Source of the DNA: Mesobacillus maritimus
GTDB lineage: Bacteria; Bacillota; Bacilli; Bacillales; Cytobacillaceae
DNA length: 64,000 bases
Reading direction: 5' to 3'
Assembly: GCF_023715205.1 (NCBI RefSeq)
Contig: NZ_JAMBNR010000008.1
Location: 1 to 64,000, forward strand
Numbering within the stretch: the stretch's first letter is position 1; each line of letters opens with the position of its first letter. The notes below the pieces were generated by a model. That model did not search any database. It had not been told where the DNA came from and saw only the letters and a list, made by a program, of their open reading frames with translations. This document shows positions 8,753 through 18,584 of the stretch, in pieces. The position numbers and the translations under genes were made by a program.

Positions 8753-9838
8753 GTGCAATTTTCTCGTGTTCAGTTATTTTTTGTACTTATTCTTTTTATA
8801 GGTATTTCTAATCATGTACTTATCCTTCCTCACCTCCTAACAACTGGAAAACGGGATGCATGGATCTGCGTTTTGGTTGCTTATGCATTTTTACTGTTTT
8901 GGGGTTTTGTCCTTTATTTAATTATGAATAAGAATCAACAGCACCACTCTCTATCTAACTGGATCGAAGCACGTGCAGGAATTGTAATTTCTCGCTTTGT
9001 AATTGTGATGCTTGCGTCTTACGTTTTCGCAATTAGTGCAATTTCCTTTTATGATTTAGTTCAATCCGTTAATATTTATTTTCTACCTCGAACCCCATCT
9101 TTTGTTGTCATGCTGCCGTTCCTGCTAATTAGTGCGTGGTCAGCTTATAGTGGTTTAAAATCAATTGTCTATGTTTCTGCAATTTTATTGCCGATTGTTT
9201 GGATGCTTGGGTTGTTTGTTGCATGGTTTACCTTTCCTGAAAAAGACTATTCCTATCTTTTCCCTGTCCTTGTTGATGGCTATTCCCCTATTGTCAAAGG
9301 GACCATTATTATTCTTGGTGGAAGCGCAGATTTGCTTGTACTTTTGCTTCTTCAGCATCACTTTAAAAAAACATTTACGCTAGGCAACCTTTTCTTACTC
9401 ATTTCCATTTTAGTTGGCTTGATTCTTGGACCTACCATGGGAACATTGTCTTCATTTGGTCCTGCAATTGCGGCTGATATGCGGTTCCCGGCATTTGAAC
9501 AGTGGCGACTCATTACTTTGGGAGAATACATTTCCCATGTTGACTTTTTGGCGGTATTCCAGTTACTAAGTGGCGAGATTATCCGAGTTTCATTGGGCCT
9601 ATACTTACTAGCAAATATTGCAAAAGGACATTTGCCAGCTTCTAAAAAAAAGCATGTGTTTGCCGTCGCTTCACTACTTTTAGGATTACTAACATTAATC
9701 CCTTTAAGTGACATGTGGGTGCAAACAATGGTCGGTAAATTCTTTTATCCAGCTGCTTTCATTTTTGCCGTGTTGGTTTCGTTAGTATTATTGATTATTA
9801 GCTACCTGCCAATGAAGAAGGGAACCCAAAACATATGA
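8753..9838 (+). CDS. Germinant receptor B subunit (GerAB/APC-type permease)
   Basis: A 361-residue protein with ten predicted membrane spans, of the spore germination permease family (GerAB, GerBB, GerKB). In the spore inner membrane the B subunit binds the germinant and works with A and C subunits. The start is a GTG with only a weak ribosome site (GGTGG). Its stop overlaps the start of the A subunit by ATGA, so the two are translationally coupled. Unusually, B is the first gene of the operon. The germinant cannot be predicted from the sequence. Confidence 0.9.
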   Translation: MQFSRVQLFFVLILFIGISNHVLILPHLLTTGKRDAWICVLVAYAFLLFWGFVLYLIMNKNQQHHSLSNWIEARAGIVISRFVIVMLASYVFAISAISFYDLVQSVNIYFLPRTPSFVVMLPFLLISAWSAYSGLKSIVYVSAILLPIVWMLGLFVAWFTFPEKDYSYLFPVLVDGYSPIVKGTIIILGGSADLLVLLLLQHHFKKTFTLGNLFLLISILVGLILGPTMGTLSSFGPAIAADMRFPAFEQWRLITLGEYISHVDFLAVFQLLSGEIIRVSLGLYLLANIAKGHLPASKKKHVFAVASLLLGLLTLIPLSDMWVQTMVGKFFYPAAFIFAVLVSLVLLIISYLPMKKGTQNI

Positions 9839-11265
9839 ACACAAAACAATACAATCATTTTTTAGCAAAAGGAATATTAACCTGCGATGAAATAAAAAAT
9901 TTCTTTCAACACTATGCAGATATTGAATTTATTCCAATTGAAAAAGACGATAATCTCCAAGCTTTTTATTGCAAAGGAATGCTTGATTCAACGCAGTTAA
10001 ATGAGTATTTTAACCGGATTCTTTTAAGTATCAGTAAGAATGAACCACGAAGACATTCTGAAGTACTTCCACCTGTTCAGCATATTCATAACATGCAAGA
10101 TATGTTGAATCTTGTATTTTCAGGATCCTTAATTATATTTCGGGAAGGAACACCGTTCTTTCATGTGTTTGATATTAGCAAAGTACCACAACGAAATCCG
10201 CAAGAATCAACGACAGAAGTTTCGATTAAAGGCCCGAAAGACAGTTTTACAGAAGAAATGTATGTAAATATCTCTTTGATTCGGAAAAGAATGAAGACGG
10301 AGCAGCTTTATTGCGAGTCTTTTAACATGGGTTCACTGAGTAAAACACAGGTATCCTTACTCTACTTAAATGATAAAGCCAATAAGGATATCATTAGTGA
10401 AGTTAGAAAGCGACTTAAAGACTTTAACGGTGAAAGTGTTGTCAGCAGTGGGCAATTAGAACAATGGCTGTCCGATCGCTCATTTTCTTTGTTTCCCTTA
10501 TTTGATTATGTTACCCGATCGGATTATGTTATCGAATCGATGTTGCGTGGAAGATTTATTTTAATTGTGAATGGATCTCCTTCCGTATTAATTGGGCCAA
10601 TCAATGTATTTGAGTTAATAAAATCCCCAGAGGATGTTCATTTCCCTTATTACTTTGTTTTGTTTGGTCGATGTATTCGAATTGTCGGCTTAGTGGTTTC
10701 AATTTTCCTTCCGGGATTTTGGGTGTCGTTGGCTTCTGTGAATATTGACCAACTCCCGTTTGCTTTATTGGCCACCGTTGTTGTTTCGCGTGAAGGTTTG
10801 CCATTACCAATTGGACTTGAAGCGATTTTTATTCTTGGGCTGTTTGAGTTACTTAGAGAAGCGGGAGTTCGAATGCCGACCGTTGTTGGCCAAACTGTCT
10901 CAATTGTCGGCGGTATCATTATTGGTGATGCGGCGATTCGTGCTGGTCTTGCCTCTCCAACGATGATTGTTATCATTGCACTAACAGCCGTTGCGAGCTA
11001 TACGCTAGTAAATCAATCATTGGTTGGAACTGTAAGTATTCTCCGTCTCTATACCTTATTACTAGCTATTTTTTTAGGTGTGTATGGGCTTTTTATCGGA
11101 TTCTTTAGTATTCTTATTTATTTATCCAATCTGGAGTCATTTAAAGTAGCTTACCTTGAACCTATTGCCTCGTTAACCATTAAAGAATATTTAGCAGCTT
11201 TATTTGTGAATCCATTTGATCGGAAAAAGTTTGGGATCTCATTCATTCAGAAGCGGAGAAAATAG
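9835..11265 (+). CDS. Germinant receptor A subunit (GerA family)
   Basis: A 476-residue spore germination protein. A soluble N-terminal region of about 250 residues contains VNISLIRKRM and the SGSLIIFREG segment typical of GerAA. It is followed by four to six membrane segments with the conserved REAGVRMP motif and PFDRKKF at the C-terminus. It forms the germinant receptor with the B and C subunits; A subunits are now thought to form an ion-conducting oligomer. The ATG overlaps the stop of the upstream gene. Every part of the family fold is present, so it is likely functional. Confidence 0.93.
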   Translation: MNTKQYNHFLAKGILTCDEIKNFFQHYADIEFIPIEKDDNLQAFYCKGMLDSTQLNEYFNRILLSISKNEPRRHSEVLPPVQHIHNMQDMLNLVFSGSLIIFREGTPFFHVFDISKVPQRNPQESTTEVSIKGPKDSFTEEMYVNISLIRKRMKTEQLYCESFNMGSLSKTQVSLLYLNDKANKDIISEVRKRLKDFNGESVVSSGQLEQWLSDRSFSLFPLFDYVTRSDYVIESMLRGRFILIVNGSPSVLIGPINVFELIKSPEDVHFPYYFVLFGRCIRIVGLVVSIFLPGFWVSLASVNIDQLPFALLATVVVSREGLPLPIGLEAIFILGLFELLREAGVRMPTVVGQTVSIVGGIIIGDAAIRAGLASPTMIVIIALTAVASYTLVNQSLVGTVSILRLYTLLLAIFLGVYGLFIGFFSILIYLSNLESFKVAYLEPIASLTIKEYLAALFVNPFDRKKFGISFIQKRRK

Positions 11266-11266
11266 T

Positions 11267-12436
11267 ATGAAACGAAAATCAGTCATTTCTTGTTCGGTTA
11301 TTCTTTTTCTTTGTCTCCTCTTTGTTACAGCTTGTGAACATGACATCGGTGAAATTGAAAATCAAAACTTCGCTACCGCCATCGGCGTCGATTATCGAGA
11401 TGGAGAATATTATGTGTATATTCAAATGTTAGGATTAACTTCAGTTGCAAAAAGCGAAGGTGGTGAAAAAGGGCCCGCTGACGTTTATGTTTCTGAGACA
11501 AGTGGGAAGACGTTTATTGATGCTTTTTTTAAAGCTTATCATACCGCGCAAGAACGCATTCTCTGGGCACATGTCACTTCAATTGTTTTAAGCGAAGCTG
11601 CGCTAGAAAAAGGAATGGGCAGTATTTTTGATGGCTTGACGCGTTATTACGAGTTTAGATCAACTCCATGGATTTTTGCGACAAAAAATCAAATGACCGA
11701 TATCCTTTCAACCACTGGATTTTTTAATCAAAGCTCATTAAATACGATTCTTCATAGTCCAGAAAGTTCATACGAACAAAGTTCTACTATCAAGCCAGTA
11801 AAGTTAAACCAATTTGCTAGAGAGTTTTTTGACCCAGCGCGCACAACTTATATTCCTTCACTGACAATTGATGACACACAGTGGAAGAAAAACAAAGAAA
11901 AGGAAGCAAAATTAACAATTGATGGAGCTTTTTTTCTAGCAAACCAAAAATACAAAGGTTATTTTCCCTATGAGAAATTAAAAGGGATGAGATGGTTAAC
12001 GCCAGAAACAGTCCGTGCTTCCCTCCTTTTGCCGAGCGAAAAAGCCCCTGAATTTATTACGGTCCTTGAAGAACAGGTCGTAAAAATCAATCCCGAAAGA
12101 CAAGATGGTAACTTTCGCTTTACCATACTTTACCTGGCTAACGGGGTTGTAAGTAATCGCATGAAAAACAAAACAATCAATGTGGATGCCATGGAAGCAT
12201 TCGTTAAAGATGGAATCATTTCTGAAGTGAGGCAATTATACCAATTAGGTTTAGAACATGATATCGATTTTTTAAACTTGGAACATCAACTATACCGGAG
12301 ATATAATCATAATTGGAAAAGGTTGAAAGATCAAGATATCCTACTCCGAGAAGACAGTATTAAGTCAATTGAAACACATATCACGCTAGAACATTCGGGG
12401 TCATTTAAAAATCAGAAAATCAAGATTAAAGAATAA
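11267..12436 (+). CDS. Germinant receptor C subunit (Ger(x)C lipoprotein)
   Basis: A 389-residue lipoprotein of the Ger(x)C family. The ATG at 11267 is chosen because it lies one base after the A-subunit stop and gives a proper lipoprotein signal: MKRK, a hydrophobic run, then lipobox VTAC with Cys23. A longer frame reading into the A gene is possible but would spoil the signal. The mature part has the family sequence IENQNFATAIGVDY near its start. It sits on the outer face of the spore inner membrane. It completes the B-A-C operon; no obvious terminator follows. Confidence 0.93.
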   Translation: MKRKSVISCSVILFLCLLFVTACEHDIGEIENQNFATAIGVDYRDGEYYVYIQMLGLTSVAKSEGGEKGPADVYVSETSGKTFIDAFFKAYHTAQERILWAHVTSIVLSEAALEKGMGSIFDGLTRYYEFRSTPWIFATKNQMTDILSTTGFFNQSSLNTILHSPESSYEQSSTIKPVKLNQFAREFFDPARTTYIPSLTIDDTQWKKNKEKEAKLTIDGAFFLANQKYKGYFPYEKLKGMRWLTPETVRASLLLPSEKAPEFITVLEEQVVKINPERQDGNFRFTILYLANGVVSNRMKNKTINVDAMEAFVKDGIISEVRQLYQLGLEHDIDFLNLEHQLYRRYNHNWKRLKDQDILLREDSIKSIETHITLEHSGSFKNQKIKIKE

Positions 12437-12627
12437 TCACTTTGTGCTAATGTTTCGCTACAAACGTACAGAGTCCTCTTTTTCTTTATTTTTGATCCTT
12501 TTTGATCGTTAAGAATGTAGAGTACAATGGCTAAAAAATATATAGAAACCATATCGACTTATCCTGTAATTGTTTTTGTTTATTTTACTTAAAAAGAACA
12601 TACTAACAAGAGAAAGGAGGAATGGTT

Positions 12628-12792
12628 GTGACAGAAAAGAAAAATTCTCAATATGAGCAGAAAAACACATCTCCTAAACCACAATATAATGAAGAAATGA
12701 GTATGGAAATGCTTGCTGAACGCGCATTAGCTGAAACTCTTCGGGAAGGCGGTGCATTTGCCCGACAGAATAATGAGCGTTTTAAACAATAA
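12628..12792 (+). CDS. Small hydrophilic protein, unassigned (54 aa)
   Basis: A 54-residue charged protein (VTEKKNSQYEQKN... ending in NNERFKQ) with one probable amphipathic helix (EMLAERALAETLREGG). The GTG at 12628 is preferred over an ATG at 12622 because AAAGGAGG ends at 12620, 7 nt before the GTG but only 1 nt before the ATG. A terminator follows directly. I do not recognise the family; small Gln/Glu-rich proteins like this are common among spore-former hypotheticals. Confidence 0.75.
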   Translation: MTEKKNSQYEQKNTSPKPQYNEEMSMEMLAERALAETLREGGAFARQNNERFKQ

Positions 12793-12808
12793 TTAGACGA
12801 ATAAAAAG

Positions 12809-12838
12809 ACTCACCAAAACTGGTGAGTTTTCTACTTT
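12809..12838 (+). terminator. Terminator of the small gene
   Basis: Stem ACTCACCA (12809-12816) with TGGTGAGT (12821-12828), then a T-rich tail. Confidence 0.85.
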
Positions 12839-13090
12839 TTTTCACATTAATCCCTTTTCAAAGTAACACGACGAGTCAGAACAAAGGAATTTCATGAAAA
12901 TGTACGAGCACAAAAAACATTTTTATTTGTGAATTTAGCACATTGTGAAATTATAGAATTCGATTGCTTCCTCTTTATTAAAAGTGTTACTTTATACAGT
13001 GGGCTTTTCTTCATCCCACACTGGGTGCTCGTCACGTATAGCCTGATTGAATTTTAAGGGCTTATAACCAAAAGAATAATCTTATTCCAC

Positions 13091-13114
13091 AAAAAAACGC
13101 TTGACATTCAAGCG
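13091..13114 (-). terminator. Terminator of the CPBP/DUF418 operon
   Basis: Stem CGCTTGA (13098-13104) with TCAAGCG (13108-13114), then seven Ts on the minus strand, 18 bases beyond the stop at 13132. Confidence 0.82.
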
Positions 13115-13131
13115 CCTTCCTTACTCAAAGG

Positions 13132-13860
13132 TTATCCTGTTTCTTCTCCCCCAAACTTAGCAATATAATCAACCAAAAAATGAAGGATGATAAGAGGTAA
13201 AATGGAACCTAAACCGATATATAAGATTGAAAAGAATAGTCCAACGATAGTTGTTCTGACAACACCCATAACCCCTTGATAAGTATGAGCGAGACCAAAT
13301 AAGAAAGATGCGAAAAAAATCACCAGCCAAATGGATTGTTCCGGAAATAAAAACGACACCGCAAAAACAAGAAATCCGCGATAAATTACTTCCTCTGTGA
13401 TTCCTGCTGTCAGCGAGACATAATTCCATAAGCGTTTTTCTTTGACCGTTTCCGGTAGGATGATAAAGAACGGGGCGGTTTTTATTTCCTTTTCTTTTGC
13501 ATCGGCTAATTTTGCTCGAATTTTTTCGCTATATGCATATCCAATCCGATAATAGAGAATACCAAAGAAATATATGAGAGCCAAGGCAATCACCATATAG
13601 GTAATCACTGGTCCGAATGTTTCGATGTTTATTATCGGAAGTTTGACCCCAATTTTCGCAAATGTAAGGTCCGTAAAGGCTACTATTAGAAATATAAACA
13701 GCGTCGGTACCCAAAGGCTAACCAAACAATTGAGATAGTACTGAATCCTCGCATTTGTATTATTTTTCACTTCTTTTTTGAACCTCTGAAAATCAAAATA
13801 GCCAAAAATCGGTTCGTACATCAAGGCAAAAAGAATCACTAACCAATAAACGGATTCCAC
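13132..13860 (-). CDS. CPBP-family intramembrane glutamic protease
   Basis: About 242 residues with six to eight membrane spans. The family motifs are in order: EEVIYRGF (the EExxxR motif), FGLAHTYQG (FxxxH) and the late HFLVDY. The family (Rce1/PrsW-like, also called CAAX or ABI) cleaves substrates within the membrane or acts in peptide immunity and secretion; the substrate here is unknown. The GTG at 13860 is preferred: GGGAGG lies 6 nt before it. An upstream in-frame GTG at 13896 would start within a dispersed repeat (GTGACGCCCCGAA), which argues against it. It lies downstream of the DUF418 gene in one operon. Confidence 0.82.
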   Translation of the reverse strand: MESVYWLVILFALMYEPIFGYFDFQRFKKEVKNNTNARIQYYLNCLVSLWVPTLFIFLIVAFTDLTFAKIGVKLPIINIETFGPVITYMVIALALIYFFGILYYRIGYAYSEKIRAKLADAKEKEIKTAPFFIILPETVKEKRLWNYVSLTAGITEEVIYRGFLVFAVSFLFPEQSIWLVIFFASFLFGLAHTYQGVMGVVRTTIVGLFFSILYIGLGSILPLIILHFLVDYIAKFGGEETG

Positions 13861-13908
13861 TTCTAACCTCCCATTCGACAAATTTCGGGGCGTCACTGTG
13901 ACTTTCCC

Positions 13909-15153
13909 TTATATCGGTGTGTTTTGATTCTGATTTAGAGGCACTTCTTCGGGTTGTTTCAATTGTTGAAATCTCATATAGGTAATGGAGCGCCACAGCC
14001 ATTCAAATGGGCCGAAGCGGTAATGCTTTAGCCAGTATGTGCTATACAGCATTTGCAAAGCAAAGATTAAAATACAGAGAATACTTCCCGTTAACAAACT
14101 GACATTTCCATAAAAACCAAATCCAACAAAGAAGACAATTGAAACAATGGTTTGCATTAAGTAATTGGTCAACGCCATTTGCCCTGCGTAGCCGAGCGAG
14201 CGTAATCTTTTCTGCCAAGTTTCTTTTTGGAGCATTAAAGTCAATACACTTATATATAAAAAGCATAGTGATGTTCCTGTTAAACTCTTAAACAGTTGAA
14301 CTGCATAAAGTTGCTTAACTCCGAAATCGAGAATATCCATTTTCAATAGTGCGAGCACAGCGATAAGCGGAATGCTTATCAATAGGGTGATCAACCTAAT
14401 TCTTTTTATAAACGCCAAATGACTGCTTACATGATGAAACAAACCTGCTTTCCCTGCTGCTAAACCGCAGAGAAACATGGCAAATACCGGAATGGATGCT
14501 GGGATCAAATTCACTGCAACGAAGCCTACTTCTGTTCCTAGACGATAAGACACCCACTCTAAATACCCTGCTTGCTGATATACTTCAACATACTTCTCCA
14601 GACTCCCTGCAAATCCTCCTGCAGTTGATTCCTCCATTTCTGTGATAATCTCACGAGGAATGAATAAATTTAGTGCAAATAACAGATTCAATACAACCAA
14701 CAAACTAAACGCCCAGATAAGGATGGTTTTCAATTTCCTATTATAAAAGAATAATAGAAACACACCAGCTACAGCATATGTGTGCAATATATCGCCGAAC
14801 CAGAGAGCAACAACGTGAATTAAACCAAACAACAACAAAGCAAATATCCTGCGAAGATAGAGTGCTTTACATTTGAGCCCTTTTTCTTCAGAACGGTTCA
14901 TAAAAATATAAAAGCCTAGGCCAAATAAAAACGAGAAAATCGTAAAAAATTTCATTTCAACAAATAACGCAAATAACACATCTAGCCAGTAATCAACACC
15001 AGAGTATTCCATACCCTGCCCATAACGGGATTTCATAAATATTGGAGAATGAAACGCAGGCATATTCACTAAAAAAATCCCAAACAATGCGAAGCCTCGT
15101 ATGATGTCGATTGTCATGATGCGATCCTTACCCGTGATTGGCGAATTGTTCAT
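13909..15153 (-). CDS. DUF418 / YeiB-type membrane protein
   Basis: A 414-residue polytopic protein with about ten membrane spans. The N-terminal RIMTIDIIRGFALFGIFLVN is the signature start of the DUF418 family, and the C-terminal QMALTNYLMQT and FGPFEWLWRS belong to its DUF418 domain. B. subtilis relatives include YxaH and YrkO. The fold is related to acyltransferase-3 membrane proteins, but no substrate is known. GGGAGAG precedes the ATG. It is the first gene of a two-gene unit with the CPBP protease. Confidence 0.88.
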   Translation of the reverse strand: MNNSPITGKDRIMTIDIIRGFALFGIFLVNMPAFHSPIFMKSRYGQGMEYSGVDYWLDVLFALFVEMKFFTIFSFLFGLGFYIFMNRSEEKGLKCKALYLRRIFALLLFGLIHVVALWFGDILHTYAVAGVFLLFFYNRKLKTILIWAFSLLVVLNLLFALNLFIPREIITEMEESTAGGFAGSLEKYVEVYQQAGYLEWVSYRLGTEVGFVAVNLIPASIPVFAMFLCGLAAGKAGLFHHVSSHLAFIKRIRLITLLISIPLIAVLALLKMDILDFGVKQLYAVQLFKSLTGTSLCFLYISVLTLMLQKETWQKRLRSLGYAGQMALTNYLMQTIVSIVFFVGFGFYGNVSLLTGSILCILIFALQMLYSTYWLKHYRFGPFEWLWRSITYMRFQQLKQPEEVPLNQNQNTPI

Positions 15154-15270
15154 AACTTCTCTCCCTTCCTTATTTTCATGGAAAATATTAGCACTTCTAC
15201 ATTATACACACGAGTTCAGAAGGTATCTCTAATTCATAAAAAATTTTCTTTTAACGTTTTAACCTAAAAA

Positions 15271-15302
15271 AATAGGTCCCCCTACTCGGAGAAACCTATT
15301 TG
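15271..15302 (-). terminator. Terminator overlapping the end of the 57-aa gene
   Basis: Stem of AAATAGGT against ACCTATTT around an 18-base loop, followed by a run of Ts on the minus strand. Confidence 0.65.
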
Positions 15303-15455
15303 GCAATGGTTTTCAGTCTCAACCAACCTGCCGAACTTGTAGCCTTCAATCAGAATTTGTTTTTCGTGATCATTAAGTGATCGCTGCCATTTTTGTTCTA
15401 AATAAAATATTGCTTCATTATATAGTATTGAATTATAGTCAAACGGCTGTTTCAT
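15282..15455 (-). CDS. Small soluble protein, unassigned (57 aa)
   Basis: A 57-residue protein (MKQPFDYNSILYNEAIFY... with LNDHEKQILIEGYKFGRLVE) and no membrane segment. AAAGGAGC lies 7 nt before the ATG. The end of the gene overlaps the left arm of its own terminator. It looks all-helical. I do not recognise the family. Confidence 0.72.
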   Translation of the reverse strand: MKQPFDYNSILYNEAIFYLEQKWQRSLNDHEKQILIEGYKFGRLVETENHCQIGFSE

Positions 15456-15516
15456 CAGAAGCTCCTTTCTACAGTTTTATCTTCTATTTTATCCATCCTT
15501 TTCAACATTAACAGTC

Positions 15517-15557
15517 AAAAAAAGTTGACTCCTCTATTTCAGAAGCCAACTTTTTCA
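15517..15557 (-). terminator. Terminator after the siderophore binding-protein pseudogene
   Basis: Stem of AAAAAGTTGGCTTCTG against a matching arm, loop ATTTC, with a T run on the minus strand. A close copy of this terminator sequence occurs at 32558-32597. Confidence 0.72.
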
Positions 15558-15611
15558 TCTAGGATTAAAATAGAGAATCCAAAGGGGGGTATTCCTCTAC
15601 TTAATCAACCA

Positions 15612-16648
15612 TTATTTTAATTCAGCTAGTATTTCTTCAATTTTCGCTAACTCGGATTGTAATCCGCTACCACCTAAGTACCAAAGTGCACCATCTAAAT
15701 ATACGATACGGCTACTTTTGTAAGCTTAAGTTTGTTTAATGATGTCATTTTCCATATCTTTTGCTATATTTGACGCCCCGCCAGTTGCTGCAGTACGGTC
15801 AATTACAAATAAAACTTCTGGATTATATTCTAAAATTGCTTCAAAAAACCAAAGTTAGATCTGTGTCGTGTAGAATCTACTATATCTCCTGTAACCGTTT
15901 GGAATCCATATAAGTCATAAATATAACCGAAACGGGACTTTGGTCCAAATCCAGATAAATTGCCTTCGTTGTACATCGTAACTAATGAAGTTTCATAATT
16001 ACCAGCTAAAGCTTGAATTTCTTCAAAATGTATCGAATTTAGCAAGATATTTTTCTGCTTCAGCCTCCTTACCGAACATTTTAGTTGCAACGTCTACTGA
16101 AGCTAAGAATGTGTTCCAGTAGTCTTCTGATGTTGTACCAACGAATACGACAGGAGCAATTTCCTTTAATTCTTCATAAAAAGTTGATTGGCGTCCTGAA
16201 ATGAAGATAACATCAGGATCAAGCTCGGCAAGATCTTCAAGCAGCGGGCTCTTTAATGTTCCGACATTCGTATAATCGTCATATGCATAACTTTCTAGGT
16301 GACTCGGCAACCTAGAGTCTTGGGCAACCCCAACTACTCCCTCAACACCTAATGCATCTAATGTGTCTAAAAAGCCATAATCAAACACGGCAATTTTTTC
16401 GGGCATTGTTTCGAATGTGACATCTTCAAAAAAAATCTTTCCTTTTTCCTCATTTTCTGTAGAAGCAACCGTTGACGAAACTGTCATCGGATAAACGGCA
16501 GCTTGTTCACTCGTTTCTGTTTCACTTTCAATATTTTGCGTCTCAGATACGTTCGTTTCTTCTTTGTAGGAGCTTCCTCGTCAGAGCCACAACCTGCTAG
16601 CATCAATGATAAAGCTAGGAATGCACTTGCAATTTTCCATTTTTTCAT
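15612..16648 (-). pseudogene. Broken siderophore-binding lipoprotein (FatB/YclQ-like)
   Basis: The start at 16648 gives a normal lipoprotein signal with lipobox LMLAGC. The frame is then lost near 16562, within a lysine-rich AAGAAGAAA stretch. The main open part (16487-16023) carries binding-protein sequence such as VFDYGFLDTLDALGV and DLAELDPDVIFISGRQ. Further frame changes fall near 16025 and 15840, and an in-frame TAA at 15726-15728 precedes the tail AYKSSRIVYLDGALWYLGG. At least four lesions. Intact homologues (about 320 residues) capture ferric siderophores such as petrobactin. It has its own Fur box. Confidence 0.85.
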
Positions 16649-16700
16649 TTTCCTTTTCTCTCCTTCAAAATGTTACTATTTTTCGCACTTTTAATGGGGA

Positions 16701-16715
16701 TGATAATCATTATCA
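16701..16715. promoter_or_regulatory. Fur box ahead of the binding-protein pseudogene
   Basis: TGATAATCATTATCA is a perfect 7-1-7 Fur operator, 53 bp before the pseudogene start. It shows the gene was iron-repressed on its own promoter. Confidence 0.9.
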
Positions 16716-16795
16716 TCGATAACCATTCTCATTATAGGACGAGAAAATTTTTCTGCTAACACTTTTTGGAAACAATTTCGAATTTTATAATAAAA

Positions 16796-16842
16796 ATAGC
16801 CTAGAGAAAACAAAGCTTTTCACTTCGCTTCCCCTAGGCTAT
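16796..16842 (-). terminator. Terminator after the siderophore ATPase gene
   Basis: Stem ATAGCCTAG (16796-16804) with CTAGGCTAT (16834-16842), followed by Ts on the minus strand. It separates the ATPase from the binding-protein gene. Confidence 0.75.
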
Positions 16843-16851
16843 AATCACCAA

Positions 16852-17631
16852 TCAGTTCGCTGTTGCTGAACAAGAATTAAAATAGACACAAAGGCGGCAT
16901 CCATCTTGTTCTTGTACAGGGATATCCATTTCATAGATTTCTCGTAAGGAATCAGACCGAATCACTTCGTGGGTCGGTCCATTTTTCACCAATTTTCCGT
17001 CTTTCAACGCGACAATGCGGTCAGAATAGAAAGAGGCAAAATTAATATCATGCAAAACTATGACAACAGTCTTGCCCAACTCATCGACAAGTTGGCGCAG
17101 TATTTTCATAATTTGTACCGAATGCTTCATGTCTAAATTATTTAACGGCTCATCTAGGAGGATATATTCCGTATCTTGAGCAATGACCATCGCAATAAAC
17201 GCGCGCTGCTTTTGACCACCAGATAGTTCATCCAAAAATTTATCCTGCATCTCGGTTAAATTCATGTACTCTAGTGCTTGATCAACAAACTTTCGATCTT
17301 CTTGCGTAAGACGACCTTTGCTATATGGGTAACGGCCAAATGAAACGAGTTCACGTACCGTTAGCCGAACATTCATATGATTTGATTGTTTTAAAATGGA
17401 GACACGTTTAGCAAATTCGTTTGACTTCCATTTTTTCACATCGTTACGGTCTACTAATACTTCCCCAGTGTCTGCCTCCAATAAACGACTCACCATTGAA
17501 AGAAGCGTAGACTTCCCGGCCCCATTTGGCCCGATAAACGACGTAATCGTTCTCGGTTCAATCGTAACCGATACATCTTCCACAACAGGTTTTTTCCCAA
17601 ATCGTTTCGTTAAGCCTTTGATTTCAATCAT
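16852..17631 (-). CDS. Siderophore ABC transporter ATPase (YclP-like)
   Basis: A 259-residue ABC ATPase of the iron-siderophore type. Walker A is GPNGAGKST, the signature is LSGGQKQR, and Walker B is YILLDEPLNNLD with the switch His in VIVLHDINFA. The C-terminus has CRLCVYFNSC, as in related Bacillus proteins. It would power import through two YclN/YclO-type permeases. Its ATG overlaps the stop of the upstream permease by four bases. It is the only intact gene of the cluster, so it can only work if it serves permeases encoded elsewhere. Confidence 0.9.
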   Translation of the reverse strand: MIEIKGLTKRFGKKPVVEDVSVTIEPRTITSFIGPNGAGKSTLLSMVSRLLEADTGEVLVDRNDVKKWKSNEFAKRVSILKQSNHMNVRLTVRELVSFGRYPYSKGRLTQEDRKFVDQALEYMNLTEMQDKFLDELSGGQKQRAFIAMVIAQDTEYILLDEPLNNLDMKHSVQIMKILRQLVDELGKTVVIVLHDINFASFYSDRIVALKDGKLVKNGPTHEVIRSDSLREIYEMDIPVQEQDGCRLCVYFNSCSATAN

Positions 17632-18584
17632 CCTGCTGCCCTACTTTCTTTTAGTAATAAGTAAATAAAGTACAACCCACCGATAAAGTTAATGATAACA
17701 CTTAATGTTGTCCGCAGCTCAAAAATATGCTCAACAAGGAATTGGCCACCCACTAAAGCTATAATACTAATCAAGCTAGCCCCGACAATTAACAAAGAAG
17801 GCCTATGGGTATTGATATATTGGTAAGCAAGATTGGATACAATTAAACTTAGGGATGTAATCGGACCCACGAGTGCCGTGGATGTTGCAAACAACACCGC
17901 TGATAAAATTAAAATATTCATAACCATACGGTCGTAGTTGATACCTAGATTCATAACATTTTCCCGACCAAGTGACATAACATCTAACTAATCAATAATG
18001 AAATAACCATAAATAAAGCTTATCCCCAAAATTGCTAGCGCAATATACAACAAATCTGCTTTGACATTGATGAAGCTTGCGAACAAAAGGGTTTGCAAAC
18101 TCAAATATTCCGTAGGACTGATCAAGACTTGTAAAAACGTGACAAAGCTACCTAGCAGTGTTCCTAATATCAAACCAATAATAAGCAAAAAATAAATTGG
18201 ATGCTTATCTGCACGGAATAAAAACCGATATAGCAGTAGAGCAAAAAGAACCATCGCTCCAATTGCTAGCCCAAAATTCAAATATTTATTAAGAATCCAT
18301 ATCGACATTGAACCAGCAAAGAAGTAGATAAATGTTTGAACAACCTCATACATCGAATCAATCCCCATTACCGAAGGAGTTAAAATCCGATTATGGGTAA
18401 TGGTTCGGAATACAACAGTCGAATATGCAATCGCAATTCCAGTTACTACCATTGCACCAATTCGAACTAAACGTTTAGGAAACGCATAGTCAAATCCACC
18501 TTTTATATCATAGAAAGCATATAGTACAATGCTGATGATGGCGACAATTCCCAACACAATCAACTTCGCCCTGTTACTTCGCAT
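17628..18584 (-). pseudogene. Siderophore permease (YclO-like) with one nonsense codon
   Basis: Reads MRSNRAKLIVLGIVAIIS... as a FecCD-type permease of about 318 codons, but a single in-frame TAG at 17988-17990 splits it after residue 198 (GYFIID-stop-LDVMSLGRENVM). The frame is otherwise intact on both sides, and Gln (CAG) is the likely original codon. Its start overlaps the end of the upstream permease, and its stop overlaps the ATPase start, so operon architecture is preserved. A truncated protein would lack the coupling region and be inactive. Confidence 0.88.

Noticed and set aside
8587-8811. Open frame of 74 codons on the plus strand before the ger operon
   Set aside because: It overlaps the start of the germinant receptor B gene, has unusual content and its ribosome site is too far from the start.
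13020-13060. Similarity between 13032-13051 and 35082-35101 (GTCACGYATAGCCT)
   Set aside because: Only about 14 clearly shared bases and no symmetry; too little to call a repeat family without a genome search.
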